A DNA stretch of 64,000 nucleotides from Pseudomonadota bacterium (GTDB lineage: Bacteria; Pseudomonadota; Alphaproteobacteria; Acetobacterales; Acetobacteraceae), in assembly GCA_019351895.1 (NCBI GenBank), contig JABBOH010000003.1, positions 124,001 to 188,000 of the forward strand, given 5' to 3'. The notes beneath the pieces were generated by a model. That model was not told where the DNA came from and did no database searches. It worked only from the letters and a program-made list of their open reading frames with translations. Position 1 is the first letter of the stretch; each line of letters opens with the position of its first letter. Below, piece by piece: positions 27,345 through 36,412 of the stretch. The translations under genes and the position numbers were made by a program.

Positions 27345-27977
27345 TCAGCCGGTCAGTCTGGACTTGAACCGTGCCAACTGCTGCTGCATCGCGTCGATCA
27401 GCGGCTGGATCTGCCCGCCATGCTGGGAAATCACGCCCGCATAATCGTTTCGCTCAGTAAGCCGGAGACTGGTGCCCTCGGCGATGATGTCGACGATCTT
27501 AGGCTGGCCGTCGACCATGGCGACCACCCACTGCACGTTGGTCGGCGGCTTGCCCGGTACGTTCACCGCCGTGTTCACGACCATCCCGACCGGCTGCTTC
27601 TGGGCGTCGACAACCTTGAAGCTCGCGCCCTGGAAGGTGCTGGCCTGCCCTGTGACAGCATAGACCAGGAGCTGCCGGAACGTCTGCATATACTCCTGCT
27701 GCTGCTGCGGCGTCGCCTGCCGCCAGTAGCGGCCAAGCACGAAGTGGGCCACCCCGTCCACGTCCACATTGGCGAAAACGAGCTGCTGCAGGTGCGCCTG
27801 CTTCTCCCGGGAACCCGCCGAGGAATTGACGACCGCGAGGAGTTGGTCGCCCGTGCGCTGGATCATCGCCTTCGCCTCGGACAGGTCATCTGCCCAGGCC
27901 CCCGGCGCCAGGGCGACGAAGGCGGCAAGGGGCGCGGCAGCGGCGAGGCAGGTCATCAAGTGTCGGCGTGTCGGCAT
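27345..27977 (-). CDS. mlaC: MlaC-family periplasmic phospholipid-binding protein
   Basis: Soluble periplasmic carrier that shuttles phospholipids between the outer-membrane MlaA complex and the inner-membrane MlaFEDB transporter. It is 210 aa with a signal peptide ending near residue 29 (AWA-DD); the RRHLM start of the signal is weakly Tat-like. The Tol_Tol_Ttg2 fold is recognised by FVLGRYWRQATPQQQQEYMQ and NTAVNVPGKPPTNVQWVVA. The mlaA homologue lies 143 bases upstream on the same strand. The mlaFED genes are not in this window. Confidence 0.88.
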   Translation of the reverse strand: MPTRRHLMTCLAAAAPLAAFVALAPGAWADDLSEAKAMIQRTGDQLLAVVNSSAGSREKQAHLQQLVFANVDVDGVAHFVLGRYWRQATPQQQQEYMQTFRQLLVYAVTGQASTFQGASFKVVDAQKQPVGMVVNTAVNVPGKPPTNVQWVVAMVDGQPKIVDIIAEGTSLRLTERNDYAGVISQHGGQIQPLIDAMQQQLARFKSRLTG

Positions 27978-28120
27978 CGTCGTCTCCGTCTTCCTTGTCT
28001 CGGGCGCCGAGCCCGATCGTCTGCGCGTCTAACGGGCTCGGCTGCCGATCTCACACATGCGTATTCAGCTCAGCAAGTTCAGCGGCTCTCGCTTCGGCGT
28101 GAAGAGGCCGTGGACCCTAA

Positions 28121-28909
28121 CTATTGGCCGGTGGCGGGCCGGCGTGGATACCAGTCCGGCGGCGTGGACCGATGGTCATCCCGCACCGCCTGGATCGCCG
28201 CCTCACGATGCTGGCGATAGAGACTGCGGAAGGTCGCATAGGGGTCCAGCGCCATGCGCTTCACCTCGTCGATCGGCTTGAGCAGTTCGGCTCGCAGGTT
28301 GACGATACCGACGGCCGTCTTGCTGTCGTCCAGCGCGGTCACGACGGCGCCCTGCCCGATCCAAAAGAACGGGTCGGACACGACGCCAACCCCGTAGCCC
28401 GCGGCGTCGCGCGGATCCGACGGTCCCAGCACGGGAAGATAGAGGAATGGGCCCGGCTTGACGCCCCAGATGGCGAGCGTGATGCCGAAGTCCGCCTCAT
28501 GCGCGGGATAGCCCAAGCCGGACGCCACATCGAAGATACCACCCAGACCCACCGTCGAATTCACGACGAAGCGCACCAAGCTATCTCCCGCCCGGCGCGA
28601 CTTGGCTTCTAAAATGTCATTCATGAAAATGACAGGTGTGTGCAGATTCGCCAGCACGTCGCCTATGTGATTGCGCACAACATGGGGGACAACCGCGGCA
28701 TAGCCCTGAGCGATCGGCTTCAAAAAGTAGGTGTCGAGCGTGTCGTTGACGGCATACAGCTTGCGGTTCAACGGCTCCAGCGGGTCGTTGGTCTGCTCGT
28801 AGGCGGCAAGGGCGGCGGGGTCGGATGCTGGCGGCTTGGTCGCGCAGGCCGAAAGCCCCGCCAGCGCCAGCCCAGCCAGAAGCCCGACGGTCCAGATCCT
28901 CGATATCAC
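28121..28909 (-). CDS. mlaA: MlaA/VacJ outer-membrane lipoprotein
   Basis: Outer-membrane lipoprotein (262 aa) that removes mislocalised phospholipids from the outer leaflet and passes them to MlaC. The lipobox LSA-C22 follows a hydrophobic signal. The conserved core is NDPLEPLNRKLYAVNDTLDT, then FVVNSTVGLGGIFDVASGLG and the PVLGPSDPRDA loop. The start is GTG 28909 with GGGAG 8 nt upstream. mlaC follows on the same strand, forming a two-gene Mla unit. Confidence 0.93.
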   Translation of the reverse strand: MISRIWTVGLLAGLALAGLSACATKPPASDPAALAAYEQTNDPLEPLNRKLYAVNDTLDTYFLKPIAQGYAAVVPHVVRNHIGDVLANLHTPVIFMNDILEAKSRRAGDSLVRFVVNSTVGLGGIFDVASGLGYPAHEADFGITLAIWGVKPGPFLYLPVLGPSDPRDAAGYGVGVVSDPFFWIGQGAVVTALDDSKTAVGIVNLRAELLKPIDEVKRMALDPYATFRSLYRQHREAAIQAVRDDHRSTPPDWYPRRPATGQ

Positions 28910-29002
28910 GCGGTAGCTCCCTTACGTTCAACAAGCATAACCGGCAGGCTCAACTCTCCACAAAGGAGACGTAAAGCATATCCGGCGCAATTGGTATCCC
29001 TC

Positions 29003-29020
29003 GGGAACCGGCCGGTTTCC
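29003..29020. promoter_or_regulatory. Inverted repeat in the mlaA-metF divergent promoter region
   Basis: A perfect 12-bp palindrome, AACCGGCCGGTT (29006-29017), extended to 18 bp with one mismatch pair, in the 267-base gap between divergent mlaA and metF. It could be an operator; no regulator family is recognised. The rest of the gap shows no riboswitch motif that I can identify. Confidence 0.3.
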
Positions 29021-29176
29021 ATCTGGTGGCGCCATCGCGGATGGCAAGGTGCGCGACCATGTCCGACGGGCGGGGTGGCGCCGGCCTTGCAGGATGCGCG
29101 CGTTGCTGCCACGGAGAACGCCCCTACAATAGCGACTCCAGATGAGACCGACGGTCCGCGCGGTGAGTGCCAAACG

Positions 29177-30127
29177 ATGAACCATGCCCTGACCTCCCGT
29201 ATCCCCGTGCTCGAGCGCTGGGTCAGCGGTCCGCGCTTCGGCGCCCTGCCGCTGCCCGAGGGCGGCAGCCCCGCCCCGGCTCTGTCCTTCGAGTTCTTCC
29301 CGCCGAAAACCGAAGCGCTGGAGACCCAGCTCTGGGCCTGCATCCGCAGGTTGGAGACGCTGAGCCCGCGCTTCGTCTCTGTCACCTACGGCGCGGGCGG
29401 CAGCACGCGGGAGCGGACGCATGCGACCCTGATCCGCCTTGTGAGCGAGACGGCGCTGGTGCCGGCAGCCCATCTTACCTGCATGGGCGCGAGCCGCGGC
29501 GAGATCGACGAGGTCGCGGGGCGCTACTGGGATGGCGGCGTCCGCCATATCGTGGCGCTGCGCGGCGATCTCCCGCCCGGTCAGACCGATGTCGGCGCCG
29601 ACGGGTATCGGAACGCGATCGAACTCGTGGAAGGCCTGCGGCGCGTCGCCGATTTCGAGATCAGCGTCGCCGCCTATCCGGAGGTCCACCCGCGCGCCGC
29701 CTCGCCCGAGGCCGATCTCGACAACCTCAAGCGCAAGCTCGATGCCGGCGCGACGCGCGCCATCACCCAGACCTTCTTCGACAGCGCCGTCTATCTCCGG
29801 TTTCTGGACCGCTGCCTCGCCGCCGGCATCACGGCGCCGATCGTGCCTGGCATCCTGCCGGTGACCAACTTCGCGCAAGCGGTGAAGTTCAGCGCCATGT
29901 GCGGCACCGCGATCCCGGACTGGATGGCGACGATGTTCGAGGGGCTGGACGAGGACCCGGAGACGCGCCGCATGGTCTCCGTCGTTATGGCGGCCGAGCA
30001 GGTGCGGCTGCTGCAGGCCAACGGCGTGGACGAGTTCCACTTCTACACGCTGAACCGCCCCGACCTCACCTACGCCATCGCCCATATTCTGGGGGTGCGC
30101 CCGAAAGTGGAGGCCGCGCGGGCGTGA
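29177..30127 (+). CDS. metF: 5,10-methylenetetrahydrofolate reductase
   Basis: FAD-dependent TIM-barrel enzyme (316 aa) that reduces 5,10-methylene-THF to 5-methyl-THF for methionine synthesis. Diagnostic segments are LSFEFFPPKTE, FVSVTYGAGGSTRERT, AHLTCMGASR, IVALRGDLP, ITQTFFD and PGILPVTNF. ATG 29177 has a weak GGTGAG upstream. An ArsR/SAM-methyltransferase regulator gene that often precedes metF in alphaproteobacteria is absent. The stop overlaps the helicase start (GTGA), coupling folate metabolism with a repair helicase for no obvious reason. Confidence 0.95.
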   Translation: MNHALTSRIPVLERWVSGPRFGALPLPEGGSPAPALSFEFFPPKTEALETQLWACIRRLETLSPRFVSVTYGAGGSTRERTHATLIRLVSETALVPAAHLTCMGASRGEIDEVAGRYWDGGVRHIVALRGDLPPGQTDVGADGYRNAIELVEGLRRVADFEISVAAYPEVHPRAASPEADLDNLKRKLDAGATRAITQTFFDSAVYLRFLDRCLAAGITAPIVPGILPVTNFAQAVKFSAMCGTAIPDWMATMFEGLDEDPETRRMVSVVMAAEQVRLLQANGVDEFHFYTLNRPDLTYAIAHILGVRPKVEAARA

Positions 30128-32313
30128 GCGGCTATCTCGACCGGCTGAACGCCGAACAGCGCGCGGCCGTCGAGGCGCTGGACGGCCCGCTGCTGGTGCT
30201 GGCAGGCGCCGGCACCGGCAAGACGCGCGTGCTGACGACGCGCTTCGCCCATATCCTGATGTCGGGCCGCGCCGGTCCCGGGCAGGTGCTGTCGGTCACC
30301 TTCACGAACAAGGCCGCGCGCGAGATGCGGGAACGCATCGCCGCCATCCTCGGCCGCCCTGTGGAGGGGCTGTGGCTCGGCACCTTTCACGCCCTCGCTG
30401 CGCGCATCCTGCGGCGGCATGCGGCTCAGGTCGGGCTGGAACCCAACTTCTCCATCCTCGACACCGACGATCAGCTGAGGCTGCTCAAGCAGGTGATGCA
30501 GGCGGAATCGATCGACGCCAAGCGCTGGCTGCCGCAGGGGCTGATGGGCATCATTCAGCGCTGGAAGGATCGCGGCCTGACGCCGGACCGTGTCACCGCC
30601 GCCGAGGATACGGACTTCGCCGGGGGCCGCGCGCGGGACATCTATGCCGCCTATCAGGACCGGCTGCGCACGCTCAACGCCGCCGATTTCGGCGATCTGC
30701 TGCTGCACGTCACCGAGATCATGCGCAACCAACCGGAGATCCTGGCGCAGTACCACCGCATGTTCCGCTACATCCTGGTCGACGAGTATCAGGACACGAA
30801 CCTCGTCCAATACCTGTGGCTGCGCCTGCTCGCCCAGTCGCATCAGAACATCTGCTGCGTCGGCGACGACGACCAGTCGATCTATTCGTGGCGCGGCGCG
30901 GAGGTCGAGAACATCCTCCGGTTCGAGAAGGATTTCCCGGGCGCGCGCATCGTGCGGCTGGAAGCGAATTACCGCTCGACCGAGCAGATCCTCGGCGCCG
31001 CTTCGGGCCTCATCGCCCATAACGAGGGCCGGCTCGGCAAGACACTCCGCTCCGGCCGCAACGACGCGCGCGGCGACAAGGTCGAGGTCATCGCCCTCTG
31101 GGACTCGGAGGAGGAGGCCCGCATGATCGGCAGCCGGATCGAGGCGTTGCGACAGGACGGCCACCGGCTGTCCGAGATCGCCATTCTCGTCCGCGCCGGC
31201 TTCCAGACCCGCGCCTTCGAGGAGCGGTTCATCACCCTCGGCATCCCCTACCGCATCGTCGGCGGCTTGCGCTTTTACGAGCGGGCCGAAATTCGCGACG
31301 CCATCGCCTATCTGCGCCTCATCGTGCAGCCGGCGGACGACCTCGCCTTCGAGCGCATCGTGAACCTGCCGCGCCGCGGCGTGGGCGATGCGGCCATGCG
31401 CAGCCTCTACGCCTATTCCCGGTCGCAGGGCGTGCCGCTCATGCTGGCGACCGAGCGGCTGGTCGCGTCGGGCGAGCTGCGCGGACGGGTGCGGGAGAAC
31501 CTCGCCGAGCTGCTGCAGAACTTCATGGGCTGGCGGGAACTGCTGCAGCGCGAGGGCCATGTGGTGACCGCCGCCACCATGCTCGACGAGTCCGGCTACA
31601 CGGCCATGTGGAAGGCGGACAAATCGCCGGAAGCGCCCGGGCGGCTGGACAACCTCAAGGAACTCGTCCGCGCGCTGGCCGATTTCGAGACACTTTCCGG
31701 CTTCCTCGAGCACATCGCGCTCGTGATGGAGAACGAGGAGAGCACCGACGCCGACCGCGTCAGCCTCATGACGCTGCATGGCGCGAAGGGACTGGAGTTC
31801 GATACGGTCTTTCTGCCCGGGTGGGAGGAAGGGCTGTTCCCGAGTCAGCGCTCGATGGAGGAGACGGGCCTCAAGGGTTTGGAGGAGGAGCGCCGCCTCG
31901 CCTATGTCGGCATCACCCGCGCGCGGCTCCGGGCCGTCATCAGCCACGCCGCCAACCGCCGCATCTACGCGAACTGGCAGAGCAACGTGCCGAGCCGCTT
32001 CATCGAGGAGCTGCCTGCCGAGCATATCTCGCAGACGGGCGCCGCACGGGCCGACCGGCAGCAGCGGCTGACCACGCCGCCGATCTTCAGCGGGGCTTTC
32101 GCGCTGACCGCCGCGCGACCCCGCCTGGCGCCCGGCGCCTGGGAGCAGGCGAGCCGCCCGCCCCGTGCCGAAAGCATCCCTGTCGGCGCGCGCGTCTTCC
32201 ACCAGAAATTCGGCTACGGCACCGTGATGGCGGTCGACGATAACCGGCTCGACATCGCCTTCGAACAGAGCGGGGAAAAGCGCGTGCTCGATACCTTCGT
32301 CGAGCGCGCCTAG
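30124..32313 (+). CDS. UvrD/Rep/PcrA-type superfamily 1 DNA helicase
   Basis: ATP-dependent 3'-5' helicase, 729 aa, acting in repair or replication restart. Motifs in order: LAGAGTGKTRVL (I), SVTFTNKAAREMRERI (Ia), ILVDEYQDTN (II), CCVGDDDQSIYSWRGA (III), RLEANYRSTEQIL (IV), MTLHGAKGLEFDTVFL (V) and LAYVGITRAR (VI). The C-terminus carries a PcrA-like Tudor patch (GARVFHQKFGYGTVMAVDDN) that in PcrA contacts RNA polymerase. GTG 30124 overlaps the metF stop, and the stop shares one base with the prmA start. Somewhat shorter than a typical alphaproteobacterial UvrD. Confidence 0.93.
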   Translation: MSGYLDRLNAEQRAAVEALDGPLLVLAGAGTGKTRVLTTRFAHILMSGRAGPGQVLSVTFTNKAAREMRERIAAILGRPVEGLWLGTFHALAARILRRHAAQVGLEPNFSILDTDDQLRLLKQVMQAESIDAKRWLPQGLMGIIQRWKDRGLTPDRVTAAEDTDFAGGRARDIYAAYQDRLRTLNAADFGDLLLHVTEIMRNQPEILAQYHRMFRYILVDEYQDTNLVQYLWLRLLAQSHQNICCVGDDDQSIYSWRGAEVENILRFEKDFPGARIVRLEANYRSTEQILGAASGLIAHNEGRLGKTLRSGRNDARGDKVEVIALWDSEEEARMIGSRIEALRQDGHRLSEIAILVRAGFQTRAFEERFITLGIPYRIVGGLRFYERAEIRDAIAYLRLIVQPADDLAFERIVNLPRRGVGDAAMRSLYAYSRSQGVPLMLATERLVASGELRGRVRENLAELLQNFMGWRELLQREGHVVTAATMLDESGYTAMWKADKSPEAPGRLDNLKELVRALADFETLSGFLEHIALVMENEESTDADRVSLMTLHGAKGLEFDTVFLPGWEEGLFPSQRSMEETGLKGLEEERRLAYVGITRARLRAVISHAANRRIYANWQSNVPSRFIEELPAEHISQTGAARADRQQRLTTPPIFSGAFALTAARPRLAPGAWEQASRPPRAESIPVGARVFHQKFGYGTVMAVDDNRLDIAFEQSGEKRVLDTFVERA

Positions 32314-33200
32314 TGGCGGCGCGCCGCGCGACCCCCCTGGAGACAGTGTCGCTTTTGGTGCCGGAGGAGGCGCTTCCCTTCTACGAGCAGGCGCTGCTCA
32401 GCATCTGCCCGACCGTCGGCTTTTTCCGCGACGAGGACGAGGGCCCCTGGCGTCTGGAAGCGGTCAAGCCCGTCGGCGACCGCGATGCCGAACTCGCGAC
32501 CGCATTGCTGCTGGCCGCCGCCCTCTCCGGCGTTGAGGCGACCCTGGAACGGACGGCGACCGAAGCCGAGGGGTGGCTCGCACGCAACCTCGAGCAATTT
32601 CCAGAACAACTCATCGGCCGCCGCTTCGCGGTGCGCGGCACCCACGAGACGGCGGCGCCGGTCGCGGGCCGGCATACGCTCACCGTCGATGCGGGTCTCG
32701 CCTTCGGCAGCGGCGAGCATGGCTCGACGCGCGGCTGCCTGCGCGCGCTGGAGTTCATCGCCCATCGGCGTCCGCGAAGACTTCTCGATCTCGGCACTGG
32801 TTCAGGCATCCTGGCGATGGCGGCGGCCAAGCTGCTCCACCGTCCCGTCATAGCGACCGACATCGACCCCTGGTCGGTGCGCGTGACGCAGCAGAACGCC
32901 GCCTTGAATGGGGTTTCCGGTCTCGTACGCGGGGCACTTGCGGACGGGTGGAAAACCACCGCATCCCGCGCCGGCGCACCCTACGATCTCGTCTTCGCCA
33001 ATATCCTGGCGCGGCCGCTCTGCGCGATGGCCCGGCCCTTGGCCCAGCATCTGGCACCCGGCGGTCATGCGATCCTCGCCGGACTGCTGGCGACGCAGGA
33101 GCGGATGGTGCTTTCCGCTCACCGCCGCCAGGGTCTCGTGCTCGAGCGCCGCTTCCCCGAGGGGCAATGGTCGGCCCTGCTGCTGCGAAAAGCGTCCTGA
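32313..33200 (+). CDS. prmA: Ribosomal protein L11 methyltransferase
   Basis: SAM-dependent methyltransferase (295 aa) that trimethylates L11. The N-terminal substrate-recognition domain covers residues 1-110; the Rossmann domain has GLAFGSGEHGSTRGCL, the SAM motif LLDLGTGSGILAMAAAKL, and the catalytic FANILARPL motif. The start is GTG 32313, sharing a base with the helicase stop (TAGTG), so metF, the helicase and prmA form a tightly coupled set. Known knockouts are mild, so expression with repair genes may be incidental. Confidence 0.92.
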   Translation: MAARRATPLETVSLLVPEEALPFYEQALLSICPTVGFFRDEDEGPWRLEAVKPVGDRDAELATALLLAAALSGVEATLERTATEAEGWLARNLEQFPEQLIGRRFAVRGTHETAAPVAGRHTLTVDAGLAFGSGEHGSTRGCLRALEFIAHRRPRRLLDLGTGSGILAMAAAKLLHRPVIATDIDPWSVRVTQQNAALNGVSGLVRGALADGWKTTASRAGAPYDLVFANILARPLCAMARPLAQHLAPGGHAILAGLLATQERMVLSAHRRQGLVLERRFPEGQWSALLLRKAS

Positions 33201-33218
33201 TTGTTTTCTGAGGGGAAC

Positions 33219-34130
33219 ATGATGTGCCCGCTCCATCATAGCCTCGCCCATCATGGCCGTTACGACTACACGCCGATCACGCGGCGGCCGGTCTATGACT
33301 GGCCGAACGGGCGGCGGCTCGCGGTCTATCTCGGCCTCAACCTGGAGCACTTCGCGTTCGGTGAAGGACTAGGCGCGGAACTCGCTCCCGGCGGACCCGC
33401 GCCCGATGTGCTGAACTACGCATGGCGCGACTACGGCAACCGCGTCGGCGTCTGGCGCATGCTGGATCTGTTCGAGCAGCTGTCGCTTCCGGCCACTGTC
33501 CTGCTCAACAGCAGCCTCTACGACTATTGCCCCGAGGTCGTGGCGGCCTTCAGGGCGCGCGGCGACGAGATCGCGGGGCATGGACGCAGCAACGCCGAGC
33601 GGCAGAGCGTGCTCGATGAGGCCGAGGAGGCCAAGCTCATCGCCGAGACGACGGCGGCGATCAAACGCCACGAGGGCCGCGCCCCGGCGGGATGGCTGAG
33701 CCCCTGGATCGCGGAGAGCCGCACCACCCCCGACCTGCTGGCCGAGTCCGGCTATCGCTACACGCTCAACTGGTGCCATGACGACCAACCGGGCTGGATG
33801 CGCACCCGCGGCGGCGGCAGCCTTCTATCCGTGCCCTATCCGCAGGAGATCAACGACATCCCGGCGATCGTCGCACGCAAGATCGAGGCCGACGCCTTCG
33901 CGGACATGATCGTGGATAATTTCGAGGAGATGCGCCTGCAGGCGCAGAACCAGCCTCTGGTCATGGGGATCGCGCTACACCCCTATATCGTCGGCCAGCC
34001 GTTTCGCCTGCGTCATCTGCGGCGGGCGCTGGCGCAGATCGCGCGCGACCGGGACGACATCTGGCTGTGCCGGGCGGGGGACATTGCGGCGCATGCGGCC
34101 GCGGTCCTGCCGAAGCACATGCCCGCATGA
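33219..34130 (+). CDS. Polysaccharide deacetylase-family protein (PuuE/allantoinase-like)
   Basis: NodB-homology-fold hydrolase, 303 aa, no signal peptide. The sequence (YDYTPITRRPVYDWPNGRRL at the start, then NSSLYDYCPEVVAAFRARGD and GHGRSNAERQ) matches the PuuE-like allantoinase subgroup rather than chitin or peptidoglycan deacetylases. The metal-binding His near GHGRS and the later LHPYIVGQPFR histidine are present. GAGGGG precedes ATG 33219; ATG 33222 gives better spacing. No purine-catabolism genes adjoin it, so a role in amide or imide hydrolysis is possible but unproven. Confidence 0.85.
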   Translation: MMCPLHHSLAHHGRYDYTPITRRPVYDWPNGRRLAVYLGLNLEHFAFGEGLGAELAPGGPAPDVLNYAWRDYGNRVGVWRMLDLFEQLSLPATVLLNSSLYDYCPEVVAAFRARGDEIAGHGRSNAERQSVLDEAEEAKLIAETTAAIKRHEGRAPAGWLSPWIAESRTTPDLLAESGYRYTLNWCHDDQPGWMRTRGGGSLLSVPYPQEINDIPAIVARKIEADAFADMIVDNFEEMRLQAQNQPLVMGIALHPYIVGQPFRLRHLRRALAQIARDRDDIWLCRAGDIAAHAAAVLPKHMPA

Positions 34131-34160
34131 GGGGATCACGGACGCCTCGTTGCGACGCCA

Positions 34161-34195
34161 AAAAAAGAGGGCGGGCCTGTTCGGGGCCCGCCCTC
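34161..34195 (-). terminator. Rho-independent terminator of the DUF1127 gene
   Basis: On the minus strand an 11-bp stem, GAGGGCGGGCC with GGCCCGCCCTC around a 7-base loop, is followed by a T-run (the A-run at 34160-34166 on the plus strand). It lies 25 bases downstream of the DUF1127 stop and would also slow read-through from the convergent deacetylase gene. Confidence 0.88.
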
Positions 34196-34219
34196 CGCAG
34201 ACATGCCGGTGGGACGCGA

Positions 34220-34453
34220 TTAGCGGGCGTCGCGGCCCGGCATCAGAAAGACCGAGCGGATTTCGCCGCGGCTCAGGCCGATATCGGCCAGCTCGCGATC
34301 GCTCAGCCGATCGAGTTCGTTGATCACCGCGCTGCGGCGGCTCATGTCGCGCAGCCAGCGTCCGACACGGAACACGGGCGAACCGAGACGGCCTGTGCGG
34401 CTGCCCATCGCCTGGGGGGCACGCGCGGCACTGGTGTTGATGAAGGCGTTCAT
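34220..34453 (-). CDS. DUF1127 small protein
   Basis: A 77-aa basic protein ending in the DUF1127 (YjiS-like) helix-turn: FRVGRWLRDMSRRSAVINEL followed by DRLSDRELADIGLSRGEI. ATG 34453 has AAGGA 9 nt upstream, and the gene is closed by its own terminator, so it is a real monocistronic unit. DUF1127 proteins in alphaproteobacteria include small Arg-rich proteins that bind RNA and modulate sRNA-dependent phosphate and carbon metabolism (CcaF1 in Rhodobacter). The N-terminal 25 residues are variable. Confidence 0.88.
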   Translation of the reverse strand: MNAFINTSAARAPQAMGSRTGRLGSPVFRVGRWLRDMSRRSAVINELDRLSDRELADIGLSRGEIRSVFLMPGRDAR

Positions 34454-34626
34454 GGTGGCAGGTCCTTGGTCGATACGGCCCGGAGACGGTCCGGGGCACC
34501 GTTGCCGCGGGATATAGCAATGCGGAGACGCAACGGCCTGCGGCAAGAAGCTCTGACAGACATGCTCTTCAAGCATAGTCACGGTCCCGTTATGCTTTTG
34601 ACACATATCTTCACGGAAATTTCGCC

Positions 34627-36411
34627 ATGACGCCATATTCCGATCGTTTGGCCGCTGTCCGTGGGATATTCGCCGGTCTCGGGATCGGCGGCCTGCTGAT
34701 ACCCCGGTCGGACGAGCATCTTGGCGAGTATGTGCCCGCCGGGGCCGAGCGTCTGGCTTGGCTGACGGGCTTCACGGGCAGCGCCGGGCTTGCCCTCGTG
34801 CTCCCCGGGCGGGCCGCGATCTTCACCGACGGCCGCTACGTCCTGCAGGTGCGCGATCAGGCGGACGGAACCTTGTGGGAGTTCCGGCACATCACGGATG
34901 AACCGCCGGCGGACTGGCTGAAGTCGGCGGCGCCCGCAGGCGCGCGGATCGGTTACGACCCGCTGCTGGTCAGCGAGGACATGATCGAGCGTCTGGGGAA
35001 AGCCGCGCCCTCGGTCGTGCTGGTGCCGCTCGAAACCAACCCCATCGACGCAGTCTGGCCCGATCGCCCCGCGCCGCCGGCTGCACCCGCCTTCGTCTAT
35101 CCCGAGGCCCATGCCGGGCGGAGTGCCGCGGACAAGCGCGTGGACATCGCCGCGATCCTTAAGAATGCGGGCGAGGATGCGGCGGTTATCACCGACCCGC
35201 CCTCCATCAACTGGCTGCTCAACATCCGCGGCGCCGACGTGCCCTTCGTGCCGATCGCGCTCGGCTTTCTCATCATCCGGGCGGACGCCACGGCGACCCT
35301 CTTTATGCCGCCAGCCAAGATCGGCGCCGATGTGCGCGCGCATCTCGGCAATGCGGTGAGCGTCGAGCCGCGGGAGGCGCTGCCCGCCGCGCTCGATGCT
35401 TGGGCGGGCAAGCGCGTTCGCGTCGATGCCCAGGCCTCCCCCGCGTGGTTCGGCCAGCGCCTGCGGACGGCGGGGGCCGAGGTCGTGGCCGGTGCCGACC
35501 CTTGCGCGCTCCCCAAGGCCTGCAAGAATTCGGTGGAGCAGGACGGCGCGCGCGCGGCGCAGGCGCGGGACGCGGTGGCGCTCTGCCGGTTCCTGCACTG
35601 GCTCTCGGACCATGCCCCTACGGGCAAGGAGACCGAGATATCGGCGGCAGACGCGCTGCTCGGCTTCCGCCGGGCGCTGCCGGAGTTCCGCGAGGAAAGC
35701 TTCCCGGCCATCTCCGGGGCCGGCGAGCACGCGGCCATCATGCATTACCGGGTCTCGCCCGAAAGCGACCGGCACATCGTCCCCAACGAGATCTACCTCA
35801 TCGATTCGGGCGCGCAGTTCCTGGACGGCACGACCGACGTGACCCGCACCGTCTGGACCGGACCCGCTGCCGCGCCCGCCGCCATCCGCGACCACGTCAC
35901 GCGCGTGCTCAAAGGGCATATCGCCATCGCCACGCTCCGCTTTCCCGAGGGCGTCGGCGGCAGCCATCTCGACGCCTTCGCCCGTCACGCCCTGTGGTCC
36001 GTCGGCCTCGACTTCGATCACGGCACCGGGCACGGCGTCGGCGCCTATCTGTCGGTGCATGAGGGGCCAATGAGCCTCTCCCGCAACTCGCGGCCCATCC
36101 CCTTCAAGCCCGGCATGCTGATCTCGAACGAGCCAGGCTACTACCTGCCCGGCGCCTATGGCATCCGGCTCGAGAACCTGCTTCTGGTGCAGCCCGTGGC
36201 ACCCCAGCCGGGCGGGGTGAAGCCGTTCCTGGAGTTCGAGACGATCACCCTCGCCCCCTTCGACCGCATGCTGATCGAGCCCGCCCTGCTGACGAAGGCT
36301 GAGCGCGAATGGCTGGACGCCTATCATGCCCGCGTGCTGGCCGAGGTCGGGCCGAAGCTGCCGGCCGACGCGCAAAGCTGGCTCGCCGCCGCCTGCGCGC
36401 CCATCGCCTGA
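34627..36411 (+). CDS. Aminopeptidase P family protein (Xaa-Pro aminopeptidase)
   Basis: Cytoplasmic M24B metallopeptidase, 594 aa, releasing N-terminal residues before proline. It has the three-domain eukaryote-like architecture: two creatinase-N-like domains (1-310) and the pita-bread domain. The five metal ligands are visible: two Asp in LIDSGAQFLDGTTDVTRTVW, His in GTGHGVGAYLSVHEGP, Glu in NEPGYYLPGAYGIRLEN and a final Glu in LEFETITLAPFD. A glycosyltransferase start follows one base after its stop. Confidence 0.93.
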   Translation: MTPYSDRLAAVRGIFAGLGIGGLLIPRSDEHLGEYVPAGAERLAWLTGFTGSAGLALVLPGRAAIFTDGRYVLQVRDQADGTLWEFRHITDEPPADWLKSAAPAGARIGYDPLLVSEDMIERLGKAAPSVVLVPLETNPIDAVWPDRPAPPAAPAFVYPEAHAGRSAADKRVDIAAILKNAGEDAAVITDPPSINWLLNIRGADVPFVPIALGFLIIRADATATLFMPPAKIGADVRAHLGNAVSVEPREALPAALDAWAGKRVRVDAQASPAWFGQRLRTAGAEVVAGADPCALPKACKNSVEQDGARAAQARDAVALCRFLHWLSDHAPTGKETEISAADALLGFRRALPEFREESFPAISGAGEHAAIMHYRVSPESDRHIVPNEIYLIDSGAQFLDGTTDVTRTVWTGPAAAPAAIRDHVTRVLKGHIAIATLRFPEGVGGSHLDAFARHALWSVGLDFDHGTGHGVGAYLSVHEGPMSLSRNSRPIPFKPGMLISNEPGYYLPGAYGIRLENLLLVQPVAPQPGGVKPFLEFETITLAPFDRMLIEPALLTKAEREWLDAYHARVLAEVGPKLPADAQSWLAAACAPIA

Positions 36412-36412
36412 G

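Noticed and set aside
28910-29176. Riboswitch upstream of metF
   Set aside because: Only a short palindrome is seen; no known aptamer core recognised.
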